Shown: positions 42,834 to 52,305, counted from the first letter of the stretch. The stretch: DNA of 64,000 nt from Chryseobacterium vaccae (GCF_009602705.1 NZ_VSWH01000001.1:3782001-3846000); one strand, 5' to 3'. Translations and numbers: made by a program. Notes: generated from the sequence alone by a model not told the origin.

Positions 42834-42962
42834 TTTTCAAAATTATGAAAAAAGGGCGGATGTTGGAGATGAATGCACAGAGCTTTAAAATGGGTTTGGT
42901 TTTATTTCTGATTTTTGTTCTAAAGCCAGAATGGTTATATTTATGGGAAATTTCAGAAACAC

Positions 42963-43637
42963 ATGAATATTTTATTGGTAGAAGATGATCAGAGAATTAG
43001 TAATTTTCTTATAAAAGGACTTTCGGAAGCGGGATACCATATCACCCTTGCAGATTCCGGGGAAAAAGCAAGAGAAGTTCTTACTACTTATGATTTTGAC
43101 ATTATACTGATGGATATTATGCTTCCCGGGCTGGATGGGATACAGCTTACCCAGATGATTCGGTTTAAGGGAAATTATACTCCGATTCTCGTGTTAAGCG
43201 CATTGAACAGTCCGGATGATAAAATTAAAATGCTGGATCTGGGTGCTGATGATTACTTATCCAAACCTTTTCATTTTGATGAGCTTATTTCAAGAATTAA
43301 AGCATTAACCAGAAGAAATAAACTGAGTTATCAGAAGGAAAACCAGCTTTTGTCATGCGGCAGTGTTGTTATTGATACAGATCTGCATAAAGTAACCCAG
43401 AATGATAAGGAAATTGAACTGTCTCCTACAGAATATAAGCTCTTTACATTCCTGATGGAAAATAAAAACAAAGTGCTGAGCAGAACGCAGATTCTCCATA
43501 ATGTGTGGGGAATTGATTTCGATAATGCAACGAATATAGTGGATGTTTATATTTCTTATGTCCGCAATAAAATTGATGAGACCGATCAGAAAATTATCCA
43601 CACCGTAAAAGGAACAGGATATTTAATTAAAGACTGA
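42963..43637 (+). CDS. OmpR-family response regulator
   Basis: The receiver domain (1-120) has the acidic pair in VEDDQ, the phospho-acceptor Asp51 (ILMDIMLPGLDG), Thr/Ser at LVLSA and the conserved Lys in YLSKPF. The C-terminal winged-helix domain (about 130-222) shows ELSPTEYKLFTFLMENKNKV and VDVYISYVRNKID with the recognition helix. The histidine kinase starts 2 bases after the stop. A tripartite metal pump follows on the same strand, and its promoter carries phased repeats, so this regulator probably controls that pump (CusR/CzcR-like). Confidence 0.95.
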   Translation: MNILLVEDDQRISNFLIKGLSEAGYHITLADSGEKAREVLTTYDFDIILMDIMLPGLDGIQLTQMIRFKGNYTPILVLSALNSPDDKIKMLDLGADDYLSKPFHFDELISRIKALTRRNKLSYQKENQLLSCGSVVIDTDLHKVTQNDKEIELSPTEYKLFTFLMENKNKVLSRTQILHNVWGIDFDNATNIVDVYISYVRNKIDETDQKIIHTVKGTGYLIKD

Positions 43638-43639
43638 AA

Positions 43640-45001
43640 ATGACCCTCAGAAACCGGTTTACCCTTATTTCAAGCCTTTCTTTCGGCATCGTTTCTATTG
43701 TCACATTTGTGGTGATATTTTTTGCCTATTACGACAGTACGAAGATCTTTTATTTTGAAAAGCTTAGGAATACAGCACTTATTTCTGCTATTTATTACCT
43801 TGAAAAGGATGAGCTGCCGAAAGACAGACACGCACAGATCAAAAAAGAATATAATCATCTTATTCAGAATAACAGAGTAGCGGTTTATAATGATAATAAC
43901 GAAGTTACCTTCGGGCATAATCTGAATGATCAGAATATCAAATCCCGGCATTTACAGACTGCCAGAAATAATAAAGGCGTGCAGTTTATGGCTGACAACA
44001 GCTTTTATTCGGGAATCTTTTATCCGGATAATCAGGGAAATTTTGTTGTTTTTGTGAAATCTTCAGACGATTCATTCCGGTCTCAGATGATCAGGCTTTC
44101 TGTAATTATGCTTTCCGTACTTGTGCTGGGACTGCTGGCTATTTATTTTCTGAGCAGGTATCTTTCAAAAATTGTTTATAAACCGGTTTCCAATGTTGTG
44201 GAACGCATCAGTAATGTGGATTATAATAATATTTCAGCAGCCATTACTTCTACGAATACCAATGATGAAATAGAAGAGCTGATTAAATCGTATAACAAAT
44301 TATTAAGCCGGATTTCAGAAAGCATGCTCCTGCAGCAGAACTTCATCAATTATGTTTCCCATGAATTTAAAACTCCTTTGGCTGCTATTTCCGGAAACCT
44401 TGAAGTGTTCGCCCAAAAGGACAGAAGCCCTGAAGAATACAGAAAAGTTGCTAAAGAATCTCTGGATAATGTCTATGAGATTGAAAATATCCTCAATAAT
44501 CTTTTACTGATGTCCGGAATGGCTAAACTTGAAGCTTCCCATCAACAGGTGAGAATGGATGAGCTTGTCTGGAAAATTTATGCAAAACTGGAGTCTAAAG
44601 CCAAAGAAAAGCAGTCATCCATTACCATACAGCTTCAGGTTACCCAGCCTGCTCTGTTGGAAATTCCGGGAAATGAAACCCTGCTGTACCTGGCTTTGTA
44701 TAATATCGTGGAAAATGCGGTTAAATATTCTCAGCATGCTCCTGTTGTCATTATTTTATCAGAGGAGAATAATCATCTGGTTATTGAAGTAAAAGATGAA
44801 GGAAGAGGAATTCCGCAGGATGATCTCGTTAAAATCACCGAAACCTTCTACAGAGGTAAAAATGTGGATAATATTAAAGGCAGCGGCATTGGTTTATCAT
44901 TATCTAAAAGTATTTTTGACCACCATCATATTGAGATGAAAATAGATTCTAAAGTAAATGTAGGAACCCGGGTTATTCTTTTGTTTCCGGCAAATGCCTA
45001 A
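43640..45001 (+). CDS. HAMP-containing sensor histidine kinase
   Basis: The kinase has two membrane helices (about 10-33 and 155-175) flanking a periplasmic sensor of about 120 residues, then HAMP, a HisKA domain with phospho-acceptor His241 (NYVSHEFKTPLAAISGN) and an HATPase_c domain with N (NIVENAVKYSQ), G1 (VKDEGRGIPQDD) and G2 (GSGIGLSLSKSI) boxes. It forms a two-gene unit with the response regulator. The sensor region contains His and Asp residues but no obvious metal motif. Confidence 0.94.
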   Translation: MTLRNRFTLISSLSFGIVSIVTFVVIFFAYYDSTKIFYFEKLRNTALISAIYYLEKDELPKDRHAQIKKEYNHLIQNNRVAVYNDNNEVTFGHNLNDQNIKSRHLQTARNNKGVQFMADNSFYSGIFYPDNQGNFVVFVKSSDDSFRSQMIRLSVIMLSVLVLGLLAIYFLSRYLSKIVYKPVSNVVERISNVDYNNISAAITSTNTNDEIEELIKSYNKLLSRISESMLLQQNFINYVSHEFKTPLAAISGNLEVFAQKDRSPEEYRKVAKESLDNVYEIENILNNLLLMSGMAKLEASHQQVRMDELVWKIYAKLESKAKEKQSSITIQLQVTQPALLEIPGNETLLYLALYNIVENAVKYSQHAPVVIILSEENNHLVIEVKDEGRGIPQDDLVKITETFYRGKNVDNIKGSGIGLSLSKSIFDHHHIEMKIDSKVNVGTRVILLFPANA

Positions 45002-45103
45002 AAACATCTGCCTACTCTAAGATCCGTAGGAGATTTGATTTATATTAATTCTTTATATTTTTTGGAACGCAAAGTTCTATGATTAATGCTATTGATTTTA
45101 GGA

Positions 45104-45140
45104 AGCTAAGTGTAGAATCAACTCCGTTGATCCGATGAAG
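45104..45140 (+). repeat. Dispersed intergenic element, copy B
   Basis: Inverted match of 8316-8352 (about 35 of 37 bases), with the hairpin core ATCAACTCCGTTGAT. Confidence 0.7.
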
Positions 45141-45382
45141 CTGCTGACTAACCTTTGGTTCTTGTGATCCTTGAAATAGATGATCACAGGATTAAAAAAA
45201 AATGCTGAAAATCCTGGATTTTCTTGCGCCTTAAAACAGCGTAATGCTTTAAATATTTGCGTCTTTTGCGTTTTTCCAATAAAAAATCTGCTCAATCTGC
45301 CCGATTTGCGAGAATATAAAAAATGTCCGTTTAAATCTATGGAATCTTAAAAATATGAGTATTAATCATATTGAAAGAACAT

Positions 45383-45443
45383 TCTAATCAAACTCTAATG
45401 TTGGACTAACCGAATTCTAATTCCATTCGAAATTGGGTCTAAT
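45383..45443 (+). promoter_or_regulatory. 11-bp-phased TCTAAT direct repeats, candidate response-regulator operator
   Basis: Exact TCTAAT occurs at 45383, 45394, 45416 and 45438: spacings 11, 22 and 22. At the missing 11-bp positions, weaker versions appear (ACTAAC at 45405, TCGAAA at 45427). Direct repeats in helical phase are the usual sites of OmpR-family regulators, and one such regulator is encoded just upstream. The last repeat overlaps the promoter region. Confidence 0.65.
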
Positions 45444-45461
45444 CTTACACCGATAATTTTG
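45433..45461 (+). promoter_or_regulatory. Promoter of the metal RND operon
   Basis: TTG (45433-45435), 18-base spacer, TAATTTTG (45454-45461). The TTG start codon of the TolC-like gene follows 22 bases later. Confidence 0.7.
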
Positions 45462-45482
45462 TGGTCTTAAATAATAAGACCC

Positions 45483-46757
45483 TTGAAGAAATTTATTTTT
45501 ACCCTATTGTATATTCACTGCTTCAGTTTCTTTTCGGCACAAATCTCCGATACGGTGAGCATTTCCCGAAAGGAAGCCGAAACCATCTTTCTGGATAAAA
45601 ACCTTGATCTTATTGCTCAGAAGCTGGAGATTTCCAAAGCTGAAGCCCGTGCTGTTCAGGCTAAATACTGGCCGAATCCAAAATTAAGCATCAGTGAAGT
45701 CAACTTATGGAGAACGTATGATATTGAGGAACAGCCTGCCCTTATCGGGAACTGGGGGAAAAACAGTCAGATCTCAGCGGAAATTGAACAGGTTATTCAG
45801 ACTGCAGGAAAGAGAAGGAAAAATATTGAGCTCCAGAAAATAGAAGTGGAAGGAGAGAAGTATGAATTACAGGAAGTGCTGCGTGAGCTTAAAAAGACTT
45901 TAAGAAATACAATGACGGAGATCCTGTATAATCAGGAACAGCAGAAGATTTATCAGGGCCAGATTTCCTCTATTGAGAAATTAACAAAGTCCTATAACAA
46001 TCAGCTAAATCTAGGAAACATCAGCAAAGCAGAATATGTCCGCCTTAAAGCACAGGAAATCGAATTTAAGAAAAAACTGATCTCATTGAGACAGGAAATT
46101 GAAGACCAACAGGCAGAGTTGAAAGCCTTATTAATGATGCCTGCCCATTCTTATCTCGTCATTTCAGATCCATTTGCCATGCTGGATAAAGAACTTTCAG
46201 AACTGGAACTTTCCCAGTGGCTGGAAAAAGCAAAAGAAAACCGTCCGGATATTCTGATCTCTAAAAACAAAGAAAAACACGCTGAAAAAAATCTGGAAAT
46301 CCAGAATGCTATGAAAACTCCGGATATAGCAGTTTCCATTGGCTATGACCGGGGCGGAAATATCATGAAAGATTTTATAGGTCTGGGTGTTTCTGTTGAT
46401 CTTCCCGTCTTCGACAGAAATAAAGGAAACATTCAGGAAGCCAGGCTGGAAATTCAGAAAATGAAAAATGAAACTCAGAAGAATCTTTTGAAATCTGAAA
46501 ATGAGATTGTTTCTGTTTTCAGGAATTATCTCCGGACACAGCAGGTCTCTGAAGAGATTGATGATACCTATGAATCTACACTGGATAGCTTATTAGTGAG
46601 CCATGAGAAGAACTTCCGACTGAGAAATATCAGTATGCTGGAATATATGGACTTTCTGGATACCTATATCAGCAATAAAATGATCATACTGGATACCAAA
46701 AAAGAACTTAATCAATACTACGAAAACCTGCAGTATGCTGTGGGACAGGACTTATAA
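45483..46757 (+). CDS. TolC-family outer-membrane factor of a metal efflux pump
   Basis: The protein provides the outer-membrane exit duct. The start is TTG 45483, placed just after the promoter; it yields a signal peptide (MKKFIFTLLYIHCFSFFSAQ). The mature protein has two TolC-type repeats with long coiled helices: TIFLDKNLDLIAQKLEISKA, AVQAKYWPNPKLSISEVNLW in repeat 1, and RPDILISKNKEKHAEKNLEI, GLGVSVDLPVFDRNKGN in repeat 2. At 424 residues it is the typical CzcC/CusC size. The adaptor gene starts 9 bases after the stop. Confidence 0.92.
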   Translation: MKKFIFTLLYIHCFSFFSAQISDTVSISRKEAETIFLDKNLDLIAQKLEISKAEARAVQAKYWPNPKLSISEVNLWRTYDIEEQPALIGNWGKNSQISAEIEQVIQTAGKRRKNIELQKIEVEGEKYELQEVLRELKKTLRNTMTEILYNQEQQKIYQGQISSIEKLTKSYNNQLNLGNISKAEYVRLKAQEIEFKKKLISLRQEIEDQQAELKALLMMPAHSYLVISDPFAMLDKELSELELSQWLEKAKENRPDILISKNKEKHAEKNLEIQNAMKTPDIAVSIGYDRGGNIMKDFIGLGVSVDLPVFDRNKGNIQEARLEIQKMKNETQKNLLKSENEIVSVFRNYLRTQQVSEEIDDTYESTLDSLLVSHEKNFRLRNISMLEYMDFLDTYISNKMIILDTKKELNQYYENLQYAVGQDL

Positions 46758-46766
46758 TATTTACCA

Positions 46767-47882
46767 ATGAGAATGAATACGACCAGATATATCGCCGTTT
46801 TTTATCTATCTGCTTTAGTTGCCCTTACAGGTTGTAAAGATCAGCAGGAGAATAAAGAGGAAGACAAAAGCTACTGCATCAGCAAAGAACTTAAAAAAGA
46901 TATTCAACTTGTAAAAGCTGAAATCCGTCCTATAGAGGAAAGCATTACACTGACCGGGGAAGTGGAAAGCAATTCAGATAAAACCGTTCCTTTTGTAAGC
47001 CTTGTGGACGGAGTGGTTACCGATACTTACTTTTCTTTGGGAGATTATGTGAAAAAAGGGCAGGTGCTGGCCAGTATAAAAAGTACGGCTGTTAATGAAA
47101 TGCAGGATGATACCCAGACGCTACAGGCCCAACTGGCTGTTGCCAAAAGAAAACTTTCCTCTGTAGAAGCGATGTATAAAGATGATATTGCTTCCCAGAA
47201 AGATTTACAGGAGGCAAGATCGGAAGTAGCGATTTTACAGTCCAATATTTCCAAAACTCAGAAAAATATGCAGCTGTATTCGGCGGGAGGAAATACCATT
47301 CAGATTAAAGCTCCTGCTGATGGGTATGTTATTTCAAAAAATGTTTCCAAAGGAATGCCTGTTACCGCTGGCGGAGATCAGCTTTTTACGATTTCCAATC
47401 TGGATAAAGTCTGGGTAATGGCGAATGTGTATGCTACCAATATGAGAAATGTATACGTAGATCAGCCGGTAGTGGTGAGAACGTTGGCGTACCCGGATGA
47501 AAGTTTTTCAGGAAAGATCAATACGATTTCACAGGTTTTTAACGAAAATGAAAGAGTACTGAAGGCGAAAATTATCATGGATAATAATGGAATGAAGCTC
47601 AGACCGGGAATGTCCGCGGATATAGTTTTACCTATTCATTCACAAAATAAAAGCGCATTGGCTATTCCTGTTAAAGCCTTAATCTTTGACAATAATCAAA
47701 GTTATGTTGTGGTGTATAAAAAAGACTGTGAGCTGGAAATCAGACCTGTGACAGAAGTCGCATCCAACAGCCAGTATATTTATGTGGAAGGAAATCTGAA
47801 ACCGGGCGAAACCATCATCGCATCCAATGGACTGCTGATTTATGAGAGTCTGAAAAATCAACTAAACAAAGGCGGGAAATAA
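46767..47882 (+). CDS. RND periplasmic adaptor lipoprotein of the metal efflux pump
   Basis: The N terminus is a lipoprotein signal with lipobox LTGC (Cys23). The core has the lipoyl halves (DGVVTDTYFSLGDYVKKGQV and IQIKAPADGYVISKNVSKG), a short hairpin and a beta-barrel domain (DKVWVMANVYATNMRNVYVD), ending with a C-terminal membrane-proximal domain. It lacks the His-rich insert of the adaptor at 2431. Its stop overlaps the pump's start by 1 base (TAATG). Confidence 0.94.
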   Translation: MRMNTTRYIAVFYLSALVALTGCKDQQENKEEDKSYCISKELKKDIQLVKAEIRPIEESITLTGEVESNSDKTVPFVSLVDGVVTDTYFSLGDYVKKGQVLASIKSTAVNEMQDDTQTLQAQLAVAKRKLSSVEAMYKDDIASQKDLQEARSEVAILQSNISKTQKNMQLYSAGGNTIQIKAPADGYVISKNVSKGMPVTAGGDQLFTISNLDKVWVMANVYATNMRNVYVDQPVVVRTLAYPDESFSGKINTISQVFNENERVLKAKIIMDNNGMKLRPGMSADIVLPIHSQNKSALAIPVKALIFDNNQSYVVVYKKDCELEIRPVTEVASNSQYIYVEGNLKPGETIIASNGLLIYESLKNQLNKGGK

Positions 47883-50800
47883 TGCGAAAATTTGTACAGA
47901 ATATAGTTTCCTTCTCCTTAAAAAACTCACTGATTGTTCTTTTGGGAACTTTCCTGCTGCTGGCCGGAGGAATTTATTCCTATATCCATACCCCGATTGA
48001 AGCATTTCCGGATGTTACCAATACCAGAGTAAGAGTGATCACCCAATGGCCGGGAAGAAGTGCCGAAGAAATAGAAAAATTCGTCACTCTGCCGATTTCC
48101 AAGGAAATGAATGCGATCCCGAATAAAACATCAGTAAGATCTATTTCTTTGTTCGGGTTATCGGTTGTTACCGTGATTTTTGATGATCATGTTGACGACT
48201 TTTATGCCCAGCAGTATGCTTCCAATAAATTAGGGAATGTACAGCTTCCCGGCGGAGCAGAATATAGTATAGAACCTCCATCCGGAGCTACGGGAGAAAT
48301 TTATCGGTACATCATCAAAAGTAAGCTGCCTATCAAAGAAGTTACTGCTATCCAGGACTGGGTGATCGAAAGAGAATTATTGGCGGTGCCCGGGGTGGCT
48401 GATGTGGTGAGTTTTGGAGGAGAAGAAAAAACTTACGAGATAAAGATCAATCCTACGGAACTGCATAATTATGACCTTTCCCCTCTGGATGTGTATGAAG
48501 CCGTCTCTAAAAGTAATATTAATGTAGGTGGAGATGTAGTATCGAAAGGAGATCAGGCTTATGTAGTGCGGGGGATCGGTCTTTTAGAAAGTAAAGAGGA
48601 TATTGAAAACATTCAGATTGAGGTAAAAGGTTCTACACCCATTTTGGTAAAACATGTTGCTGAAGTTAAGGTGTCTGCCAAACCAAGGTTAGGACAGGTA
48701 GGATACAACAAAGAGAATGATGTGGTAGAAGGAATTGTGATCATGCTTCGTGGCGAAAACCCGAGTGAAGTGATTGCAAAACTGAAAGAAAGAATAGAAC
48801 AGCTGAACGGAGGGGAACTTCCCGGAGATGTCCAGATTGAACCAATCATCGACCGTACAGAATTAGTGAATACAACTGTTCATACCGTTTCCAAAAACCT
48901 GATTGAAGGAGTAATTCTGGTTTCCGTTATCGTCTTTATATTCCTGTACAACTGGAGAACGACATTTATTGTAGCTTCGGTGATCCCTCTTGCTTTCCTG
49001 TTTGCTATTATTATGCTGAGAATTCAGGGACTTCCGGCTAACCTTATCTCCATGGGAGCATTGGATTTCGGATTGCTGCTGGAAGGAACGCTGGTTATTG
49101 TGGAACATGTCTTTGTAGCCCTCGAACATAAAGCTAAGAAAATTGGTCTCCGGCGGTTTAATAAAATTTCAAAACTTGGAATCATTAAAAGAAGCGCAGG
49201 AAGTGTGGCCAGTTACATTTTCTTTGCATTACTGATCCTTATTGTGGCTCTGATGCCGATTTTCTCCTTCCAGAAAGTAGAAGGAAAAATGTTCTCTCCA
49301 CTGGCATTTACATTAGGATATGCATTGTTAGGATCATTGATTTTGAGTCTGACGTATGTTCCGGCAATGTGTAAGCTTTTGCTGACGAAAAATATAGAAG
49401 AAAAGGAAAACTTTATTTCAAGATTCTTCAGAGTGAATATCTACAGGATTTATGAGTTCAGTGACCGTCACAAAAAAGGATTTATCATTGGATTTGTAGC
49501 TTTACTGGCAATTTGCGGATGGAGATTTTCCAACTATGGCTCTGAATTTTTACCAAAACTGAATGAAGGCGCCATTTACGTTCGTGCTACCCTTCCCAAC
49601 AGTGTTAATCTGGATGAGTCAGTACGTCTTACCAAAGAGATGAAGGAAGCTTTGATGAAATATGATGAAGTAAAATTCATCATGACCCAGACCGGGCGCC
49701 CGAATGACGGAACAGATCCTACAGGTTTCTTTAATATTGAATTTAATATCCAGCTGAAACCGGAAAACGAATGGAAGAAAAAAATATCCAAAGAGGAGCT
49801 GCTGGAACAAATGAGAATTTCTCTTGAAAAATATCCTGGAATGAACTTTGGTTTCAGTCAGCCGATTCAGGATAATGTGGAAGAATATGTGGCAGGCGTG
49901 AAAGCTCCGCTGGTGATCAAGATTTTTGGGAATGATTTATTTCAGCTTGAAAATTATGCTAATCAGGTGGCCAACTCCATCAGAACGGTTCCCGGAATTT
50001 CAGATGTCAATGTTTTTAAAAATATTGGGCTTCCGGAACTCAGAATTCAGCTTCATGATTCCAAGATGGCCAAATACGGAGTTTCTACAGCAGATGCACA
50101 AGCCGTTATCGAAATGACAATTGGAGGGCAGGCTGCCACCAAGTTCTATGAAAACGAGAGAATGTTTGATGTCATGCTGAGATTTGAAAAGCAATACCGC
50201 GATACTCCGGAAAAAATGGGCGATATCCTGATTCCAACCCAGGATAATAAAAAAGTCCCATTGAAAGAAATTGCGACGATTGATTATCATACCGGACCGT
50301 CATTTATTTACCGTGAAGGAAACAGCCGGTATATCGGGGTAGGATTTAACATTGAAGGCCGTGATCTGGGAAGTACAATCAAAGAAGCGAAGGCTAAAGT
50401 TGAAAAAGAAGTGAAGCTTCCGAAAAGTCATAAAATGACGTGGGCCGGAGAATTTGAAAGTAAGGAAAGAGCTGCAAAACAGCTGGCAATGGTTGTTCCT
50501 ATTTCTTTGGTTCTTATTCTGATGCTGTTGTATTTCAATTTTGGAAATGTAAAAGATACGCTGATTTCTTCCATAACCCTGGCATTTGCATTTATCGGAG
50601 GATTTTTATCGCTCTGGTTTACCGGAACTATTTTCGGAATCTCTGCGGGAATTGGTTTTATTATTCTTTTTGGAGTAGCTACCATTGACGGTATCGTTCT
50701 GATTGGGGTGATGAAAGAAAATCTGCAAAACAGAATGTCTCTTAAAGAATCCATTGCCCAGGGAGTACAGAGCAGAATCCGTCCGGTAGTGATGATCGCT

Positions 50801-50980
50801 TTAATGGGATCGATGGGATTGTTGCCGGCAGCCATGTCTAACGGGATGGGATCAGAAATTCAGAAACCGTTAGCCATTATGATTGTAGGTGGTTTGATCA
50901 TCTGTATGTTATTATCCTTTACCATACTGCCGATTATTTTTCATTACGCTTATCGTAAAAAGCATAAGGAAACCCTATAG
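47882..50980 (+). CDS. CzcA/CusA-family heavy-metal RND pump
   Basis: This is the inner-membrane proton-driven pump, 1032 residues, with 12 helices and two large periplasmic loops. Family landmarks include PIEAFPDVTNTRVRVITQWP, EPPSGATGEIYRY and the TM4 segment ALDFGLLLEGTLVIVEH. In CzcA the last reads DFG...VDG...EN; here the second acid is Glu401 in place of Asp, with Asp395 and Glu408 kept. The C-terminal half has GISAGIGFIILFGVATIDGI. Unlike the pump at base 1 it is not fused to TolC. The operon and its two-component system suggest metal-inducible export; the metal is not certain. Confidence 0.95.
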   Translation: MRKFVQNIVSFSLKNSLIVLLGTFLLLAGGIYSYIHTPIEAFPDVTNTRVRVITQWPGRSAEEIEKFVTLPISKEMNAIPNKTSVRSISLFGLSVVTVIFDDHVDDFYAQQYASNKLGNVQLPGGAEYSIEPPSGATGEIYRYIIKSKLPIKEVTAIQDWVIERELLAVPGVADVVSFGGEEKTYEIKINPTELHNYDLSPLDVYEAVSKSNINVGGDVVSKGDQAYVVRGIGLLESKEDIENIQIEVKGSTPILVKHVAEVKVSAKPRLGQVGYNKENDVVEGIVIMLRGENPSEVIAKLKERIEQLNGGELPGDVQIEPIIDRTELVNTTVHTVSKNLIEGVILVSVIVFIFLYNWRTTFIVASVIPLAFLFAIIMLRIQGLPANLISMGALDFGLLLEGTLVIVEHVFVALEHKAKKIGLRRFNKISKLGIIKRSAGSVASYIFFALLILIVALMPIFSFQKVEGKMFSPLAFTLGYALLGSLILSLTYVPAMCKLLLTKNIEEKENFISRFFRVNIYRIYEFSDRHKKGFIIGFVALLAICGWRFSNYGSEFLPKLNEGAIYVRATLPNSVNLDESVRLTKEMKEALMKYDEVKFIMTQTGRPNDGTDPTGFFNIEFNIQLKPENEWKKKISKEELLEQMRISLEKYPGMNFGFSQPIQDNVEEYVAGVKAPLVIKIFGNDLFQLENYANQVANSIRTVPGISDVNVFKNIGLPELRIQLHDSKMAKYGVSTADAQAVIEMTIGGQAATKFYENERMFDVMLRFEKQYRDTPEKMGDILIPTQDNKKVPLKEIATIDYHTGPSFIYREGNSRYIGVGFNIEGRDLGSTIKEAKAKVEKEVKLPKSHKMTWAGEFESKERAAKQLAMVVPISLVLILMLLYFNFGNVKDTLISSITLAFAFIGGFLSLWFTGTIFGISAGIGFIILFGVATIDGIVLIGVMKENLQNRMSLKESIAQGVQSRIRPVVMIALMGSMGLLPAAMSNGMGSEIQKPLAIMIVGGLIICMLLSFTILPIIFHYAYRKKHKETL

Positions 50981-51004
50981 TTTCTTTTATTTTGTTCATT
51001 CTTT

Positions 51005-51041
51005 GGCCGGAATCCGTGAGGAAGATTCCGGCCTTTTTATT
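51005..51041. terminator. Terminator between the RND pump and DUF5995 genes
   Basis: GGCCGGAATC (51005-51014) pairs with GATTCCGGCC (51024-51033), then a T-rich stretch. The stem lies between convergent genes. Confidence 0.9.
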
Positions 51042-51797
51042 TTATCCCTTTTTTGTGGATTCCAGGATTTCAATATTTTTAACAATATCACTGCTTTCAC
51101 ATTTTTTAAGCTCCTTTAGAAGAGCCGGAGTAAGAATCTTAGGATTTAAAATCTGTGAGGCTACCTTTGCCGCAGCATAATCTACAATATTAATCACCGA
51201 TTCTCTAAGGAACAGCGGCGTATTGCAGGTTACCACAGCGGTTGCCCAGGAAGTTTCTCTTGCTTTTGAAATGGCGAAATCCAGAACTGCATTATCTTTT
51301 CCATTAGATAGTTTATCAATAAGATCTACGGGATAACATATTTTATTTAAAGAATCCTGAACGTTCTGGTTAATGGAAGCGATAATTATATTGATGGTGT
51401 CAAAATCTTTCTTCAAAGGATTGATTTTCCGGTAGGGCATAATGGAAGCCGCAGAAATCCCGAGATCCAGATTGATATGGGCATTCATCCCCAGAAAAAT
51501 ATGCTGTAAAATTAAAAGATTTTTGTTTTTAGACGCTTCAAATGCAGTATACCAGGCATTGGTACATTTCTTTCCTTTCCTGTAGCTTTCCCAAGCCTCC
51601 AGATACCTTTGGGCGAAAGCAATGTCAAGAAGAGTCATCCTTGGACCGTCTTCAAACTTTTTCTGTTGGATGCCTTTCAGAACCTGTGCGGTCATAGCCC
51701 GGTAGGTGCAGGCAAAATATCCGGCAGGACTTTGATTTTCCTTGCACCAGATGATAATTTCATCCAGTTTTTTCAGAACTTCTTCAATGGTTTTCAT
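51042..51797 (-). CDS. DUF5995 family protein
   Basis: A 251-residue cytoplasmic-looking helical protein. It matches the DUF5995 form: SPAGYFACTYRAMTAQVLKG near residue 23, AFAQRYLEAWESYRKGK, and HIFLGMNAHINLDLGISAAS near residue 100, whose clustered His, Asn and Asp could bind metal. No biochemical role is established for this family to my knowledge. It stands alone, convergent with the pump operon. Confidence 0.8.
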   Translation of the reverse strand: MKTIEEVLKKLDEIIIWCKENQSPAGYFACTYRAMTAQVLKGIQQKKFEDGPRMTLLDIAFAQRYLEAWESYRKGKKCTNAWYTAFEASKNKNLLILQHIFLGMNAHINLDLGISAASIMPYRKINPLKKDFDTINIIIASINQNVQDSLNKICYPVDLIDKLSNGKDNAVLDFAISKARETSWATAVVTCNTPLFLRESVINIVDYAAAKVASQILNPKILTPALLKELKKCESSDIVKNIEILESTKKG

Positions 51798-51897
51798 GGT
51801 GTGGTTTTTATCCGATTAAAGATAATGAAAAAGATAAATACAGAAAGTAAAAAAGCCATCCGTTGGGATCGCTTTCTATATTGGTTTTAATAAAATT

Positions 51898-52149
51898 CTA
51901 TGGAAACAGAGGTAGTGGATCAATAGTTCCGATAGGCTCCAGAACCCGTGGCTTACAGTATCCGGTATTGACTTCACATCTTCCGTTGACGCATATATAA
52001 TCAGTCATGGTGGTTGATCCGTCAGGACATCTGATCATGGCTTCACCGTGGCATCCGCCGTTACACAATATAGGATATAAATACCCTCCGCCTCCGGATA
52101 TTTCTTTCAGTTCAGTTCTCGAAAGTTTAGATACGTTCATTTTTTTCAT
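51898..52149 (-). CDS. Double-glycine-leader peptide with six cysteines (bacteriocin-like)
   Basis: An 83-residue precursor-like peptide. The N terminus KLSRTELKEISGG (residues 8-20) is a typical double-glycine leader, cut by C39-peptidase ABC transporters. The remaining 63 residues contain six Cys (29, 33, 41, 53, 58, 65) in LCNGGC, RCPDG and ICVNGRCEVNTGYC, enough for three disulfides, and a Pro-rich tail. No transporter, modification enzyme or immunity gene is adjacent. It may be a secreted bacteriocin or signalling peptide; the mature function is inferred. ATG 52140 is an alternative start. Confidence 0.8.
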   Translation of the reverse strand: MKKMNVSKLSRTELKEISGGGGYLYPILCNGGCHGEAMIRCPDGSTTMTDYICVNGRCEVNTGYCKPRVLEPIGTIDPLPLFP

Positions 52150-52305
52150 GGGATCATTTTTATGAGGTTGTTTTGTATGGTGTTGAAAATGAACATCTAA
52201 TATAGTTAAAATAAATCACAATTGTGTTATATAATATATTTTTTTGATGCTTTTAAGAGGCAAAAGGCTATTTTTTCCAAATAAGAAAACCCATGTTAGT
52301 TGATG

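Larger units (their letters stand above)
45002..45482. other. Intergenic region upstream of the metal pump operon
   Basis: The first 330 or so bases hold repeat relics, including the dispersed element 45104-45140 and a TGTGATC...GATCACA hairpin near 45164-45188. The last 100 or so hold the phased operator-like repeats and the promoter. No credible gene. Confidence 0.6.

Noticed and set aside
45098..45295. 65-residue minus-strand frame upstream of the metal pump
   Set aside because: It lies over the dispersed repeat element and has no promoter or family resemblance.
1..50980. The two RND systems as a recent duplication
   Set aside because: They differ in architecture (TolC fused versus separate) and in sequence; they are distant paralogues.
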